Assembly (NCBI GenBank): GCA_009733715.1
Contig: WMKJ01000072.1
Span: 1-64,000 of the forward strand
DNA from: Herpomyces periplanetae
Lineage: Eukaryota; Ascomycota; Laboulbeniomycetes; Herpomycetales; Herpomycetaceae
Reading direction: 5' to 3'
DNA length: 64,000 nt
The first letter of the stretch is position 1. Every line of letters starts with the position of its first letter. The translations under genes and the position numbers were made by a program. Below, one piece after another: positions 22,064 through 33,886 of this stretch. The notes below the pieces were generated by a model, which was not told the origin of the DNA, ran no database searches, and saw only the letters and a list, made by a program, of their open reading frames with translations.

Positions 22064-23661
22064 GAATCAAATTTCCCAGCCCAGGAAAATAAAATTAAAA
22101 TAACGCGTGTACTTTAACTAAACAGTATCCTCACTTTGAGTATACGAATAATTCTCTTTATACGACCTTAATACTTCATACAACCTAAAGATAAAATTTC
22201 CCTCCACAATTCCAAGACTCACCACAAATATTTTATAATATTAACGTAAAACGATAGGATGAATCTTTGCCTCTAACTAGCATCCCGCTAGGTTCCGAGG
22301 TTTTTGCGCCTAATTTATCTCTGTTAACATCGCCCTGTTTCCGTTTCTTTCGATCTCAATAGGTCACGTGAACCTTCGTAATGAAGCCTCGAGTAGTTTC
22401 ACGGTTATCAAGGTAATTTTTGTACGTTTACCCGCACGCCAGAGCGCCCACGCGTAAATATGCATGTGTATGAAAAACCTTCACCCGATCCTCTGTGTAA
22501 TCAAGATATTAGGATATAATAAGAGATAATATAATATAATCCGATAAGTAAAAAAGTTTCGAATTCCACATTTTTTAAACTAGAAGTGTAACAAACTTCT
22601 TGTTCCTCCAAAAATTCCCCAGCCCGCCCCCTCTTATCCCCCACAAACCCGTGTTCGCCTATCTGCTTAATAATCCCATCACGTGCACATCCGTTTAGTC
22701 TGCGGGTGAAAGTAGTCAGGAACGTGGTGATAGAGCGGAACGGGATGGATTTGGGGTAAAAGAATTGAGATGTCGATAGTTGGTATGGATGATGGAATGA
22801 AAAGAGTTTATGATAAGTTAAGAGCTTGGTAGATGTTGATTAGTGTATCGACGTATAAAATGATAGGTATCTTATGATACTTTTGCCCGAATTGTCAAGT
22901 AGTTTGATGCTTCTACAACAGCAAATTTTACCAAGTTTACTACTGGAATATGATACGATAACGTGAATAGATTATCGCTGACGCTGTAATTGATACCGAG
23001 ACAAACACCAGCATTCAAAATGCATCGTTTCCGCATTTAATTCCTATCCCTCCCCTCCCTTCACGCACCCCACGCTCGTTAGCTTACACTTGCACCCCTA
23101 AACCCTATAGTCATATGACGTGTCTTTAGCATGTCGGGTTGAGTTATACTATGTTGCATTACGTTGTGCAGTTCTAAATAATTACGAAGAAAATTCAAGG
23201 GAATAATGCTTGAATTTTCATGTTATATAATGTTACTTCTCAAATCACAGTAATCTATTATTTTAACAATAATCATCTTATAATCTTTCATAACCAAATT
23301 TTACGACTCCTTATCACTGCCACACTATCACGATTAACAATCGTCTTGGTCGTTGAAATATAGCCCTACCCTATTACAATTATTCTCTTGGCCTTCTGTT
23401 CTTACCGTTGTACTATACTATCGTCAAAACGAGATGTTAATCCAACTAACTTACTGCAAACCGGTTTTTAAATATAATCCAATTTATACCTTATGAAACA
23501 AGATTCACAATCCGCTATTCACAAAATTAGTCAATTGGCAGCTAATTATTCTAGGCCAAGCACTCACAGTCCCATCTACGCGTATACACTCACACGCTAA
23601 ACTGCACGGCACTGTACTACAAACGTTAATTGTAACTTGTAAATAATTCACCCCAAGCTCT
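22064..23661. other. intergenic region upstream of HSPA12-like gene
   Basis: No gene is visible in 1.6 kb. CACGTG hexamers lie at 22365-22370 (as TCACGTGA, 302 bases before the HSPA12-like start) and at 22680-22685. A CCCCTAAACCCTA telobox-like string occurs once near 23095. The remainder is AT-rich with no conserved frame. Confidence 0.5.
22365..22370. promoter_or_regulatory. CACGTG site upstream of the HSPA12-like gene
   Basis: Perfect palindrome TCACGTGA, 302 bases before the start codon. It is one of a recurring set of such sites before core genes in this window; binding by a bHLH factor is inferred only. Confidence 0.45.
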
Positions 23662-25227
23662 CTACGCAATATAAATTAATAAAATATATCCAATCGTAAT
23701 AATATAACTCAACGAAACTTTTGGCCTAGACTGATTCGCATTGCTGAGTTTATTAGACCCATTAATGTGATCATCGCCCCCGTTTCTTGTATGTCGATTA
23801 TACTTCCGTCGAACTGCTTCGGCTATCTCAATTACGTGTAACCCATCAGGGCGCATCACGGAATCTTGTGGTCGTGCAGCTTTACTCATGAAACGTGAAC
23901 GCCATTTAAACTTTGGTTGATCATTTGGAAAATTAGGCCGCTCCCGTATCTTCAACTTACGTGCTTGCTCACGCAAATTAGCCAAAATTCGCGTACTTCT
24001 GCCACCCGGACAAAATACAACTTCATACGATAAATGTTCATCGGCTGGAATCACAAAGGTAGACTTTTCATCATCATAAGCATAGGAATATGCATCTGGA
24101 CAAACTTGCTTCGCTCGCTGAGCATAAGTATTAGGTCGACAAGCTCGTGGGGAATTAAATGCGCCCGTACAACAATCCTCCGCCCTTGTCCATTTTGAGC
24201 ATGCTGAGAAGCAAGGGTTAAACTGTGCAAAGGAATCTTGGGGATTTTGCCACACTGAATATGTTGTCTCCTCACTAATATGAAAAACCTTTTCTGACGT
24301 TAATTGTAAATCAAGAGGACACCATGTTTCCACAAAATCCTTTTCTAATTCGCGATCAAACGGTAATGGAAACGTTTTGTTAGTACCTAGAAATGATGCG
24401 TCCTGAGAAGTCGCCTTTGTCGTAGAATTCCCCGTAAGCTCTGTGTCATTTACCGGCGCTCCCCGTTCATGTGTATTTCGTTCGATCTCATTCTCATGAT
24501 AATCGCTTGTATCAATCTTACCACAATTTTCACTTTTTTCTACTTCATCTGATTTATCACCACACTCAAGTTCATCGCTCATCACCTCATACGGCCAAAA
24601 GTCCGGTGCGGCTAAAAATGCCGCTGTACCAGCACATGATGGATTCGTAACATTGGGTGGAGCATACCTTCTCTGCCTCACATTGTCCCAGTTTGAAACT
24701 ACTATTGCCATGGGTAAATTATACCCATCAACTAAGCTAATATCGTAATAAGATTGCTCATCCTTGGAATTCAGGGTAAACTCGGCCAGCGTAGCCGGTA
24801 CGTTGCCTGACACTTGACAATCCAATTTCCCTTGACAGTCCCCCGTCACGCATGCGGGCTTCCCCGTTTCACCATTTTCTTCATCTTTACCATCATTAAA
24901 CGTACAGTTTGTTCGTGCCCATATACGTCCTTGCCAGTTTTTGCCCACAAATAAAATAGCCGCAACACTGGGATCAAGCTGAAAACCATTCTGTAAAGGT
25001 GGCCTACCATACTGCGTCAAAACTGCTGGCCATATTGTCTCGGTACATTGATTTGAAATTTTAATAAGAGTATTAGATTTATCATCCTCTCCTGGCAAGC
25101 CTAAAAAACTTTGATCCACCGCTAGCGCATGCATATGATGGTACGCCAGGCTTGCCTTGGTACAAGACAAAATCATATATAGCAAAATCGCTTTCATTGC
25201 GCCAATTAATCGATCATACACGTTCAT
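23662..25227 (-). CDS. thaumatin-like secreted protein, probably GPI-anchored
   Basis: Intronless, 521 residues. The N-terminus (AILLYMILSCTKASLA) is a signal peptide, cut near residue 28. The thaumatin start is clear: LIKISNQCTETIWPAVLT, then GFQLDPSVAAILFVGKNWQG, RIWARTNCTF, and GDCQGKLDCQ with AEFTLN and YYDISLVDGYNLP, matching G-x-[GF]-x-C-x-T-[GAD]C and the DVSLVDGFN core. CCTGAFNSPRAC and SYAYDDEKSTF fit the C-terminal half. An acidic Ser/Thr insertion (about 225-280) separates the halves. The protein ends with a hydrophobic run (SYIITIGYILLIYIA), as expected of a GPI-anchor signal, so it is probably held at the plasma membrane or wall. Some family members bind or cut beta-glucan. Function here is inferred. 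The domain is larger than the usual 200-230 residues because of insertions. Confidence 0.84.
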   Translation of the reverse strand: MNVYDRLIGAMKAILLYMILSCTKASLAYHHMHALAVDQSFLGLPGEDDKSNTLIKISNQCTETIWPAVLTQYGRPPLQNGFQLDPSVAAILFVGKNWQGRIWARTNCTFNDGKDEENGETGKPACVTGDCQGKLDCQVSGNVPATLAEFTLNSKDEQSYYDISLVDGYNLPMAIVVSNWDNVRQRRYAPPNVTNPSCAGTAAFLAAPDFWPYEVMSDELECGDKSDEVEKSENCGKIDTSDYHENEIERNTHERGAPVNDTELTGNSTTKATSQDASFLGTNKTFPLPFDRELEKDFVETWCPLDLQLTSEKVFHISEETTYSVWQNPQDSFAQFNPCFSACSKWTRAEDCCTGAFNSPRACRPNTYAQRAKQVCPDAYSYAYDDEKSTFVIPADEHLSYEVVFCPGGRSTRILANLREQARKLKIRERPNFPNDQPKFKWRSRFMSKAARPQDSVMRPDGLHVIEIAEAVRRKYNRHTRNGGDDHINGSNKLSNANQSRPKVSLSYIITIGYILLIYIA

Positions 25228-26619
25228 TCGATTCTAGTGTATGTGAGCATAAGTGTATCAAACTTAAGGCGCCTTGATTCCGTAAAATTCCAATAAACTT
25301 TGTCTGTATCCAGTAAGATCAATTAATCGCTAAACCAAGAGAGTTTGTGCCCACTCACTAAACCATTCCTTTCCCGTCGAGGTAGATTCTCGGCCAATGC
25401 TCTCAAGATTATTGCTTTGAGTCGTAACCTGTTCGCATCACTTCGTCTTACATTCAAACACCATCACCACATCTCCACTACACTCCACAATTCCACTTAC
25501 TCAACCACTTTTAGCTCTCAATTAAACGTAGTCTGGTCCTCCCCACTTGCCTAACCGCCCTTATCAAACAAACCCGAAAATATCGTTCCCTGAACTTTTG
25601 AACGGGAAAACCAAAATTGGAAAACTTGCAATCAAACCGAGTAGATCAAGCTGATATCCACGTTAATCCCACTCCGCTTATGCCACAATTTTAATCCCAC
25701 AAAGCATCGGACATCTTCCTATATAAGCTTATCCACCGAACCCATCCCCCATATCTCAGAGTATCCAGCCCATCCAGTATTAGCCCGATAATCCATTTTT
25801 CCCCAATCACTTAAATTCTGCAATTCTAGAAGGTTACACCGCCATAAAAATCACTCCTCACTAGCCCAACTCATCCAAGTAGTGTTTGCTGTTTTGGAAA
25901 ATATAACTAACTTTCCACGAGTCTGACGGTGCAGTAAACACTCACTACCCTCATTCCAAAAACGTTTTCCTAAATCAACTTGTATGCCATTAAAGTCCAA
26001 TACACTCTAATTATCCAACGCATTTCTGAATAAAAATGATTGATCCACCCGTAAAATCCGTTAGACTCAATGACACTGCATCAATTCTACCATATTTACC
26101 AATTTAACATCCCCCATACCAACACATTTCTGAGTTAACTTGTCGACTAGTTTAAACTCTCCTTTCACCAATTGTGCATAAATTTTCCATCCACCAATAA
26201 AGAAGAACTAGATGATTCTAAGTTATACGACGCAATACGGTTCCGGTACGGTTAATAGTTTGGTGCAAGCGAATAAACACGCGTGGGTAAGTCAAAGAAA
26301 AGGACGTCAAACACATGCTGAATCATTGATCACTCTGAATATCTCTCCCACGTTGATTTAAACACCATCGTGCTGCGCTACTCAACCGTCAACACAACCC
26401 GCCGCTTTAAATTCCCTGATATACATAAGATACGTTACGCAAGTATAACGCTTGCCCTTGGCTCTCCTTCACTAAACTAGTCATTTTCCCGCTTAATTCC
26501 GGTAATAATGCAATCAAATTGCCCTCTAGATTATACATCTTCCTTACTCATAGTCGTGCGTAATTCAATGGTCAGTCGTTCAATCAACTAAACACCTCGT
26601 CATGAGTCCCGTCGCTAAT
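25228..26619. other. intergenic, no gene seen
   Basis: This 1.4-kb AT-rich stretch lies between the start of the thaumatin-like gene and the end of PDE1. The small plus-strand frame at 25345-25554 has a non-ATG start and no domain. A minor transcript cannot be excluded. Confidence 0.45.
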
Positions 26620-28852
26620 TTAGCAGGATGACTTAATAACATCGGTTTCCACATCAAAGTAATAACTTGCTCCCCACCGTGCCATTTTAAATTCACAACC
26701 AAGCGGCACTCCACACTCTTCTAACCGTTGGGCATGCATTTTAATTTGATCCAATACTACTTCACGAGTATCCCGAACTTCGTCGTCGAGGTTTTCTTTA
26801 ACGTGAATAATGAGAATAGTGATCCCCCTTAGTGGACCACTACCAGATTTGTCTAAACTCTGAAGTTCTTTGTTGGTGTAATAATCTCGGCGGGTAAAGA
26901 GTAACTCCTTTTCGTCAGTACAGCTCAAAGCGCGGGGTGTTTGCGAAGCTTTACGCTTTTCATTAACTTCTACTGCACTGTAACGACGATTTCGCGATAA
27001 TTTAACGTGGTTTGAGTCACATTTAATATTGCGATCTGGAATCGCGCTCGAATTGGCAAACTTCTTTTGCTCATTCATGGCATCCACGACGTATTTTCGC
27101 AAAACTTGTAGTTCTGCCATCAAATGTCTGGGGCAGAGATGTCCATATAGTTTATCATCTTCACAACTATCATCATAGCTACATTCAATGACAATTGCAC
27201 CCAGATTACCTGCCGCGATTTTTCTTGCTGCGTTGCGCCACACTATAAAGTTGCGCGGATTTTTTGATAAAGAGTCCGGCTCCACATCGCCGAAAATCAG
27301 AATTTCCCAATTTATCGATTTAGCACGAATAAAAAAAGCAGTGCTAGTATACACACAATCTTCACACGTACGGTTCAAGCCACCGAACTTGTACGAATGG
27401 GGAAAAAGGGGGCCGAAATTTTCACAATTGGTTAATACTTTAACCCGTTGGTGTAACATAGACTTACCAACGTCATCTTCACCTAGCACATCATTTGGAT
27501 TATCGGAATCACCAGTGAATTCACGGCGATATCCCGCCGCGATATTTTCCGTGCTACTGCTGTGCTCTTGAGAACGGCAAATGGAAACGTTGTGACCATG
27601 GGACACCGGAATGGCCATCACATCTAAATCTTTGCATACGTCTATGTATGAGGAGCACAAGTCTGACGTATGTGAGGCTAGACAATCATTAAGTTTACCG
27701 GAATTGCTTCCGAGGGCGGGCAAACATTTAAATTTGAAAAAGCCAACACCACCATTTTCATCACTCAAATTAGGCCATATAATGTCGTTAAAAATATGTT
27801 TTCGCAAAGCATTTATTGTAGACGGTAAGGCAAATATAGTTTTCTTCTGCTTTGGTGGATAAGCAGAATTTATAACCAGACTGGATATATGATCCAGATG
27901 AGCATGTGTTAATAGATACGATATGGTTAGATTGTTCCATATGTAAAGAGCATTTCGCTGGGGTGAACTGTAAGGTAGGGCTAAACCTGTGAAAGGGCCG
28001 CTTTCACCTAGTGTGCAAGGATAAGGAAAATCATTAGCACACTTGTCACATGGACACTCAGAAAGTGTACATGTGGGAGACTTGTGGGGATAAAAATCAT
28101 TTAAGGAGGAAAGCGGGGATGAATCTAACTGGTTGGTTGCATGAGACGGACGAAGGAACAGATGTGCCAATCCGGAAGAAGTATTAGGAGGGTTAGCTAA
28201 AGTAGTCAGTTCGGAAGCAGAGTTGAGGGACGTGTAGTCGGAACAATTGGTGGGGTTAGTTCTTGGGGTGTATTCTTGTTGCAAAGTAGGGGAATTTTTA
28301 GTACACTCCATTGAAGAGCAGCGAGACTTAATTGATAAATCAGAATATTTTTCAAGTATTCTAGCAATCGAACCGAGATGGCATCCAGCATCGACAGCAA
28401 TTACCGAGTTTTCACGCCATTCAGTGGTAGTAGCACGTACTAAGAAGCTAGTAACATCATCCTCCAGTGGACCACCACGGGATCCCTAAAAAGAGTTAAA
28501 AAAAAATTAGTTGAAACGACAAAACGTCGAAATAAGTTTGTACGTGTTAAAAAGTTGTATAGTAACACAGTAGCCATACGAGAAGGATGGAACTGCAAAT
28601 TCGAACGAGGACTTGATATTAACTGTGTTAAGTAAAGAATGAAAAACGAATCAGAGCGATACTTGAATAATATATAAAAAAAACATACTTAGAATAAAGA
28701 ATGATCGAGCACGAGTGATGTTACAGGAAAATAAGTTCATGAAAGGATAATGGGAAAGAATTGAGAATGATGCGACAAATTATCTAGAGATAAGAAAACA
28801 TTTTCGTACATACCAGGCAGATTAAATGGATACCGGAGAGTTTAGTAGGCAT
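26620..28852 (-). CDS. PDE1: low-affinity 3',5'-cyclic-AMP phosphodiesterase (class II, PDE1), two exons
   Basis: Exon 1 (28852-28814) encodes 13 residues ending IHLICL; exon 2 (28485-26620) continues GSRGGPLEDDVTSFLVR. The intron is 328 bases (donor GTATGT, acceptor TTTTTAG) and phase 0. The joined protein has 634 residues. It shows the class II fold order: LGSRGGPLE (about 13-21), NSVIAVDAGCHL (about 38-49), the metal-binding HAHLDH (about 207-212) within THAHLDHISSLVINS, and WEILIFGDVEPD with IVIECSYD further on, the remaining metal-ligand segments of this metallo-beta-lactamase-like family. The enzyme hydrolyses cAMP and so limits PKA signalling. Insertions between the motifs (about 75-170 and 330-360) make it larger than the 370-residue yeast enzyme. 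The start is far clearer with exon 1 than with the internal ATG at 28311. Confidence 0.92.
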
Positions 28853-31800
28853 AATACTGACACGCAAGAATTTTTCAATGTCTGAGTCACGGGTAATAAA
28901 ATTAATTGGTGAAGCGAAACGGAAAATGCCGATAATTGAATAATGAGAAAAATAATAAATGAATAATCATAAGCGTAGCGAAATAGACACTGTTAAGGTA
29001 ATTGAAGGAAGTAGGAAGGTTAGCAAAATTGGAGCACGGTGAAGCGGGGAAAGTCAAAGGTAGCAAGAACGATAAAGACACCACGGGATTTAGGGAAAGA
29101 ACTAAGGTGGAAATATGGAAGGTTTGGGATATTGAACAAGGATAATGAAGCTGAGAAGAGGAGAAGGGATAGAAGAGGAAGGAAGAAGTGCATGAGGAGG
29201 CTGGGGATGAGATTAACGGTTAAGGGAATGGTTACGAAGGATAGGGAAAGTGGTTGAAGATAGGGACACAAAGAGATAATTAAGTAAGCAATGTAACCAC
29301 GTGCTGTTTTTGCTGATTTGGTGTATGATACGGAAGGAAATAGTTGGAATGGTGGAAGTAAGTTAAGGAAAGTAGCGTAATTAAAAAGTAGATGAATAAG
29401 GATTGTGACTAAAATAAGGGTAATAATTTAGTTGGATTATATTTTATGATGAATAAATGACTTGAAAGGATATAAAAGGCTCTTTTACAAGAGGAAAACA
29501 ATAAATATAAATTTGTAGTGAAATACGGTGCGAGTGAAGGGGTGGCTTAGTAGTACAAAAGGGGAATGTGAAGTCATGGGAAGCGAAGTTGAAAGTTTGA
29601 TATAATCATGATAACAAAGTGAGAATAACGCATGCTATTTCAGTGATAAAAGATGGAAAAATTAGGATGGAGCCTGGTGATGTATAACGAACAATTTATA
29701 GAGTGAAGGAAAATCCACCGTAATTTTACACAATTTTTGATATTTTAAAGAATCATTTCCAGATATAATACTTAGGTACGCCTGATATATTTTCCTGTAT
29801 TAATCACTATAAAATCGTATCTACTACACCCTTTTAATGACCAAACACTTGAAACTTTCACGCACAAATTTAGGCGAACCTAAAATTACGAGGACGAGGA
29901 CATATCATGTGATCCCCAGAGAAATGGTAGGGCAAATTTGGCAGGAGAAAGAGGGGTGGAAAGATCAGCTTTTGATTGGAGAATGTGGAAAGTTGATGGG
30001 GTTGTATTGGAGTATGGGGCGGTGAAAACATCAAAAATTTTACTCACAGCGGGAAAGTTGTTAATATTGATGAATTGTTAATATTGTATACATTAAGCAT
30101 AGGAAAGAGTTAGAGTTTAGGATAAACGATTTATGACGTATAAGGAGAAAAATCTATTGAGTTAAAATTTTTAGAAAAAATTATAGAGTTCAAGGATTTT
30201 TAATATGATAAGTTGACAAAACGGTATTGTGCGTTTAGGTTTATACGAGGCAAGGTTGCCCTGTGCTAAAGGAAGATGTTTGATTGAATTAATGGTAAAA
30301 TTTGGCGTGGAGTAGAACAGGATGTGATGACATGTATCTTCAAACCTGGGCGTTCAAGATTGGTGGAATGAGTGGAGGAGAAGACGGATAACGAATGACG
30401 GATTTAAACAAGTATGAATTAAGTAAATTTGACGTGTTTTGAATATAAGAATAATGATGAGAAGGGGAATTTTTTATTTAATGTGTAGAAGGGAAGAATT
30501 ATATTGGTGAATGATGTAAAGGTTATTAAAAGAAATTGAGGAACGACGGTGATCAAATCAGTTCAATAAGCGAGTTATGAGAGCTGCCATGATACACTCA
30601 TGATAATTGATATAAAACCAAGTATCATTTCATGCTATACTAAACTGCACATGACCCAAGAAAATGAAATTGCGTAAAATTAAATATTCAATATATTCCA
30701 TAAATGATAATAAGTATATATTGAAAGTTGAGTGTGAAATTAAGAAACGGATGGAAGAGGGAAGGAGCAAAGGACAGAAAGTCAGGTAGGGGAAGGTGTG
30801 AGAAAAAGAATGAGAGTAAGAGGCTATGGTTACTTGCATGCATACAAAAGTACGTACTTTCATACAAACGTACATATATACATACGTATATGCATGTATG
30901 CACGTAAAGAGAAATATGGAGATAAGATAATTATTGAACATTATGAAAAGAGTGGTATTAAGCATTGTGGAATAAAAAGTTGCTAGCTTCTGACGGGGAC
31001 AAAAGTAACCATTTATTCGCTAAGCCCATGTCATCACAATTTCAACGTATTTTGATGAAACCAATGCTCTATACTTCCTATTTCGGATATCAGGAAGATT
31101 TATTTGGGAAGGAGCGAAGTATCACCATTGAGCCTCACTCGGTCACTTGCTGAGCGGCGTGTTTCCTGCATTGTTCTTTCCCGTTTTATTCGGCATCGGT
31201 TATAGGCGCTCGCCAAACGTCACTTCCTTTTTAATTTGCTTGATTCATCACTTACTTCTACTTGAATTTCATTTTTAGCCCTTCATTCGTTATATGTATA
31301 CCCACTTCCCTCACATCCAGCTTTATTTCGCACAATATCTTCCCTCTCGCCTAAAATTCTCTTTTCCTTGACTCATGAAACATTCCTTATCTTCCTCACG
31401 CTCCACGCCGAAATTTTACCTCTCCCTTCTTCCAACTTCCCCTCTTCGCACTTATTCGTATTCTCTGTAACTTTTCCTTTCCTCTACTCTCCCGAAATGT
31501 TTTCTACCTTTCTCTAACCTTCCATTTGGCTTTTAAATCCTTTTTCTCACGTATCTGTCGAGCAGGACTACAGATATTAACCTTCATTTCACCTTTTTTG
31601 CTGTCCGCCTTTCTCACTTTACCCGATTTTGCTTTGCATTGTCCTTTGAATTGCGTTTCCTGAGGATTATTCTTCTCAACTCTTTTTTCCTTCCCCATCC
31701 CACTACTTTTCCTCCTTTTGACTACATACACAAACGCACACACACACAAACTTTCTCCCTCTCACCCACATACGCACGTACGCACGCACGCACCCACGTA

Positions 31801-31895
31801 TTCACTCTCTCACTAATTATCCTCTTGTTTTCTCTTCTCCTCCTCCCCCCTCCTAGTTTCCTTCTCCTTCTACCTTTCCTTCATTCGTCCCGATA
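28853..31895. other. 3-kb divergent intergenic region between PDE1 and the DUF7082-like gene
   Basis: Both flanking genes start outward from this interval. The PDE1 side is purine-rich on the plus strand (about 28860-29270 and onward), which is a pyrimidine-rich leader on the PDE1 strand. The other end (about 31180-31895) is strongly C/T-rich on the plus strand. A CACGTG lies at 29298-29303. An AAAGTACGTACTTT palindrome sits at 30847-30860 in an alternating TACGTA/GCATGTATG stretch. CA/GCAC repeats occur at 31725-31800. No gene can be supported; a long leader or noncoding RNA is possible. Confidence 0.5.
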
Positions 31896-33886
31896 ATGGA
31901 TGAAAAGTGTCAGAGACTTCACACTACTACATCTACCTTCCAACCTATCAGTCAAACCAACTATCAACTTTCTGCCTCCACATCAACCAATATTATACCC
32001 TTTGATAACGGTATTTCTTCTTCCTCCACTTCCTCATCCTCTTCATCTGCTTCTTCTTCATCCTCTCTTAGATCTCAAGATACTTCTGACCTATATCAGA
32101 ATGATTCTATTCATATAAATCATCAATCAAAATCATCTCGCGATTCTATATCCACCTCTCATCTAACGACAGACCAATCCCTCCATTCGGCCAACATTTA
32201 CGGTTTATGTTATAATAACGATTTTTCCCCCTTTCCTTCTATTCCACCCGCTTCCCTTGTACAATATAATTCAATGTACGCGAGACCCAGAGAATCCGCC
32301 ATTTCTGCTTCCCTTTCCTCTACTAATTCCGCACCCCGTTCCATCTCTTCTTCCGGCCCGGCACCTCCTCTTCCAAATCCCAATCCGTCTGCACCGTCTT
32401 CTGGTGGCCCTACGTCTACCTTAATTCCTGATTTCCACCAATACACTACCAGCCTCTCTGCTTCAGTCGATGCAAATTTGAGACCTTTTGACGGTAATAT
32501 AGGACCTGAATCCGCGAACAATTCTACTCCGACCTACGTTCCACAAGATAATTCCGCGGTCGCCGCTGCTGCTTTTGTTACCGCCGTATCAGAATCAGGG
32601 ATTGCCGGTATGGGTGGCGCCGTCAATTCATACGATATGGCATCTTTGCCAAATCAATTGGCTAATGGTAACGAATACACCACTAATCCCGTTGATGATT
32701 TTTCCGCACATTCCGTCAATTTTCACGCTGCTGCTGCTGCCGCTGCCGCAGCTGCCGCAGCTGCTTCAACGCCTAATTTTCCAAGATCGGGCTTTTCATC
32801 GCGAATGAATTCAAGTAAGTTTAACCCTTTTCTCATCAAAACCTACACGCGCATACCCCTTTCTACTCTTTCCTACTGTTTACCTCCCACAATAGCCTTG
32901 TGATATGCTATGTCCAGTGTTTTGTTACTTACTTCTTTAGTCACAGCTCCGCTTGACTCTTTCGATTATCGTGATTATCCCCCCCAACCCTCGTTATTGT
33001 ATAACGATACAAATTCTCATCCTTTGCCTAATGTTAACCATCTAGATGCTTCATTTGTGCAGTATCAAACTGATTTACGCACGGCGTTTCAACTTATTCA
33101 CGAAAGTAAACTGTCTGAAGCTGGGCGCAGTCTAATTCAACTTAGCTGTCGTTTACTGGAAAATGCACAGGCCCTCGGTACGTATGAACGTGTTGAATTT
33201 TCATCCCTTTATCTCATTAGGCTTGACATAACTTTCTACTATCATCTTTCGCCTATACTTTGTTCGTTTCATCCAATATCTTACGCGTCAGTTTTGACAA
33301 GGGTCACGAACGCAGCTCTGACTACCCTCAGAGAAGCGGCTCATTCTAAACTTGATCGATACATTTGCATCTTCACAGTTTTTAGTACCTTACTTCTGCC
33401 CCCGCTAATTTCTAAAATCATACGTGTAGGTCTTGATATTGATGATGAAAACCTTCGAGCCGGTCGATATCAGTTATGGCTAGAATTTAATACTTGTTGG
33501 TTAGCAGCACTCCAAAGACAAAAGTCAATTTCCTTGGAGTTAAAGTCTAACCTCAATGATCATCAACGAATGCTTGTAAGGCGATATTCGGATCAACGCT
33601 ATACTTTAATGGAAGCCAATTTTATGGAAGCCATGGGTCAAGAGCTTATTCGACTATGCAATATTATCGAACGTTATGGCTTGGTAGATTATCAAATGGG
33701 TGTATGGGAAGAGCAAATTCTGGGTTGTAAGTTTATCATAATATTTATCGTATCACTTGATAATGGAAATTTGATTAGACTAACATTATGAACATTACGT
33801 TAGTATTAACCGAGTGCATTGATTTGGTTTCGGATATACGCGCTGGAAACCCTTATTCTACGGCGGGAGTACCATTTTGCGATTAA
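31896..33886 (+). CDS. DUF7082-like fungal protein with disordered N-terminus, four exons
   Basis: Exons 31896-32814, 32941-33177, 33430-33726 and 33804-33886 join in phase to 511 residues. Residues 1-305 are Ser/Thr/Asn-rich and disordered with poly-Ser and a 15-residue Ala run. The rest is helical: LRTAFQLIHESKLSEAGRSL, then across the second joint ENAQALG|LDIDDENLRAGRY, QLWLEFNTCWLAALQRQKS, and LVDYQMGVWEEQILGLLTEC. The LW-x-EFN-x-CWL-x-x-LQRQK block and the VDYQMGVWE block are what I associate with the fungal DUF7082 family of putative nuclear regulators; that assignment is from memory. Intron 2 (33178-33429) is 252 bases with no in-frame stop, so retaining it would add 84 residues. The last joint uses a CTAAC branch and TTAG acceptor. 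Confidence 0.72.
32731..32766 (+). repeat. GCN trinucleotide repeat coding poly-Ala
   Basis: GCTGCTGCTGCTGCC followed by mixed GCN codons encodes about fifteen alanines in the DUF7082-like protein. The mixed codon use (GCT, GCC, GCA) suggests an older or selected tract, not a pure unstable repeat. Confidence 0.7.

Noticed and set aside
23090-23110. Telomere-like CCCCTAAACCCTA string
   Set aside because: Only one and a half units, flanked by ordinary sequence; not a telomere or an internal telomeric array.
30839-30905. Alternating TACGTA/GCATGTATG stretch as a possible transposon terminus
   Set aside because: Short palindromes occur but no paired terminal repeats, target duplication or transposase frame nearby.
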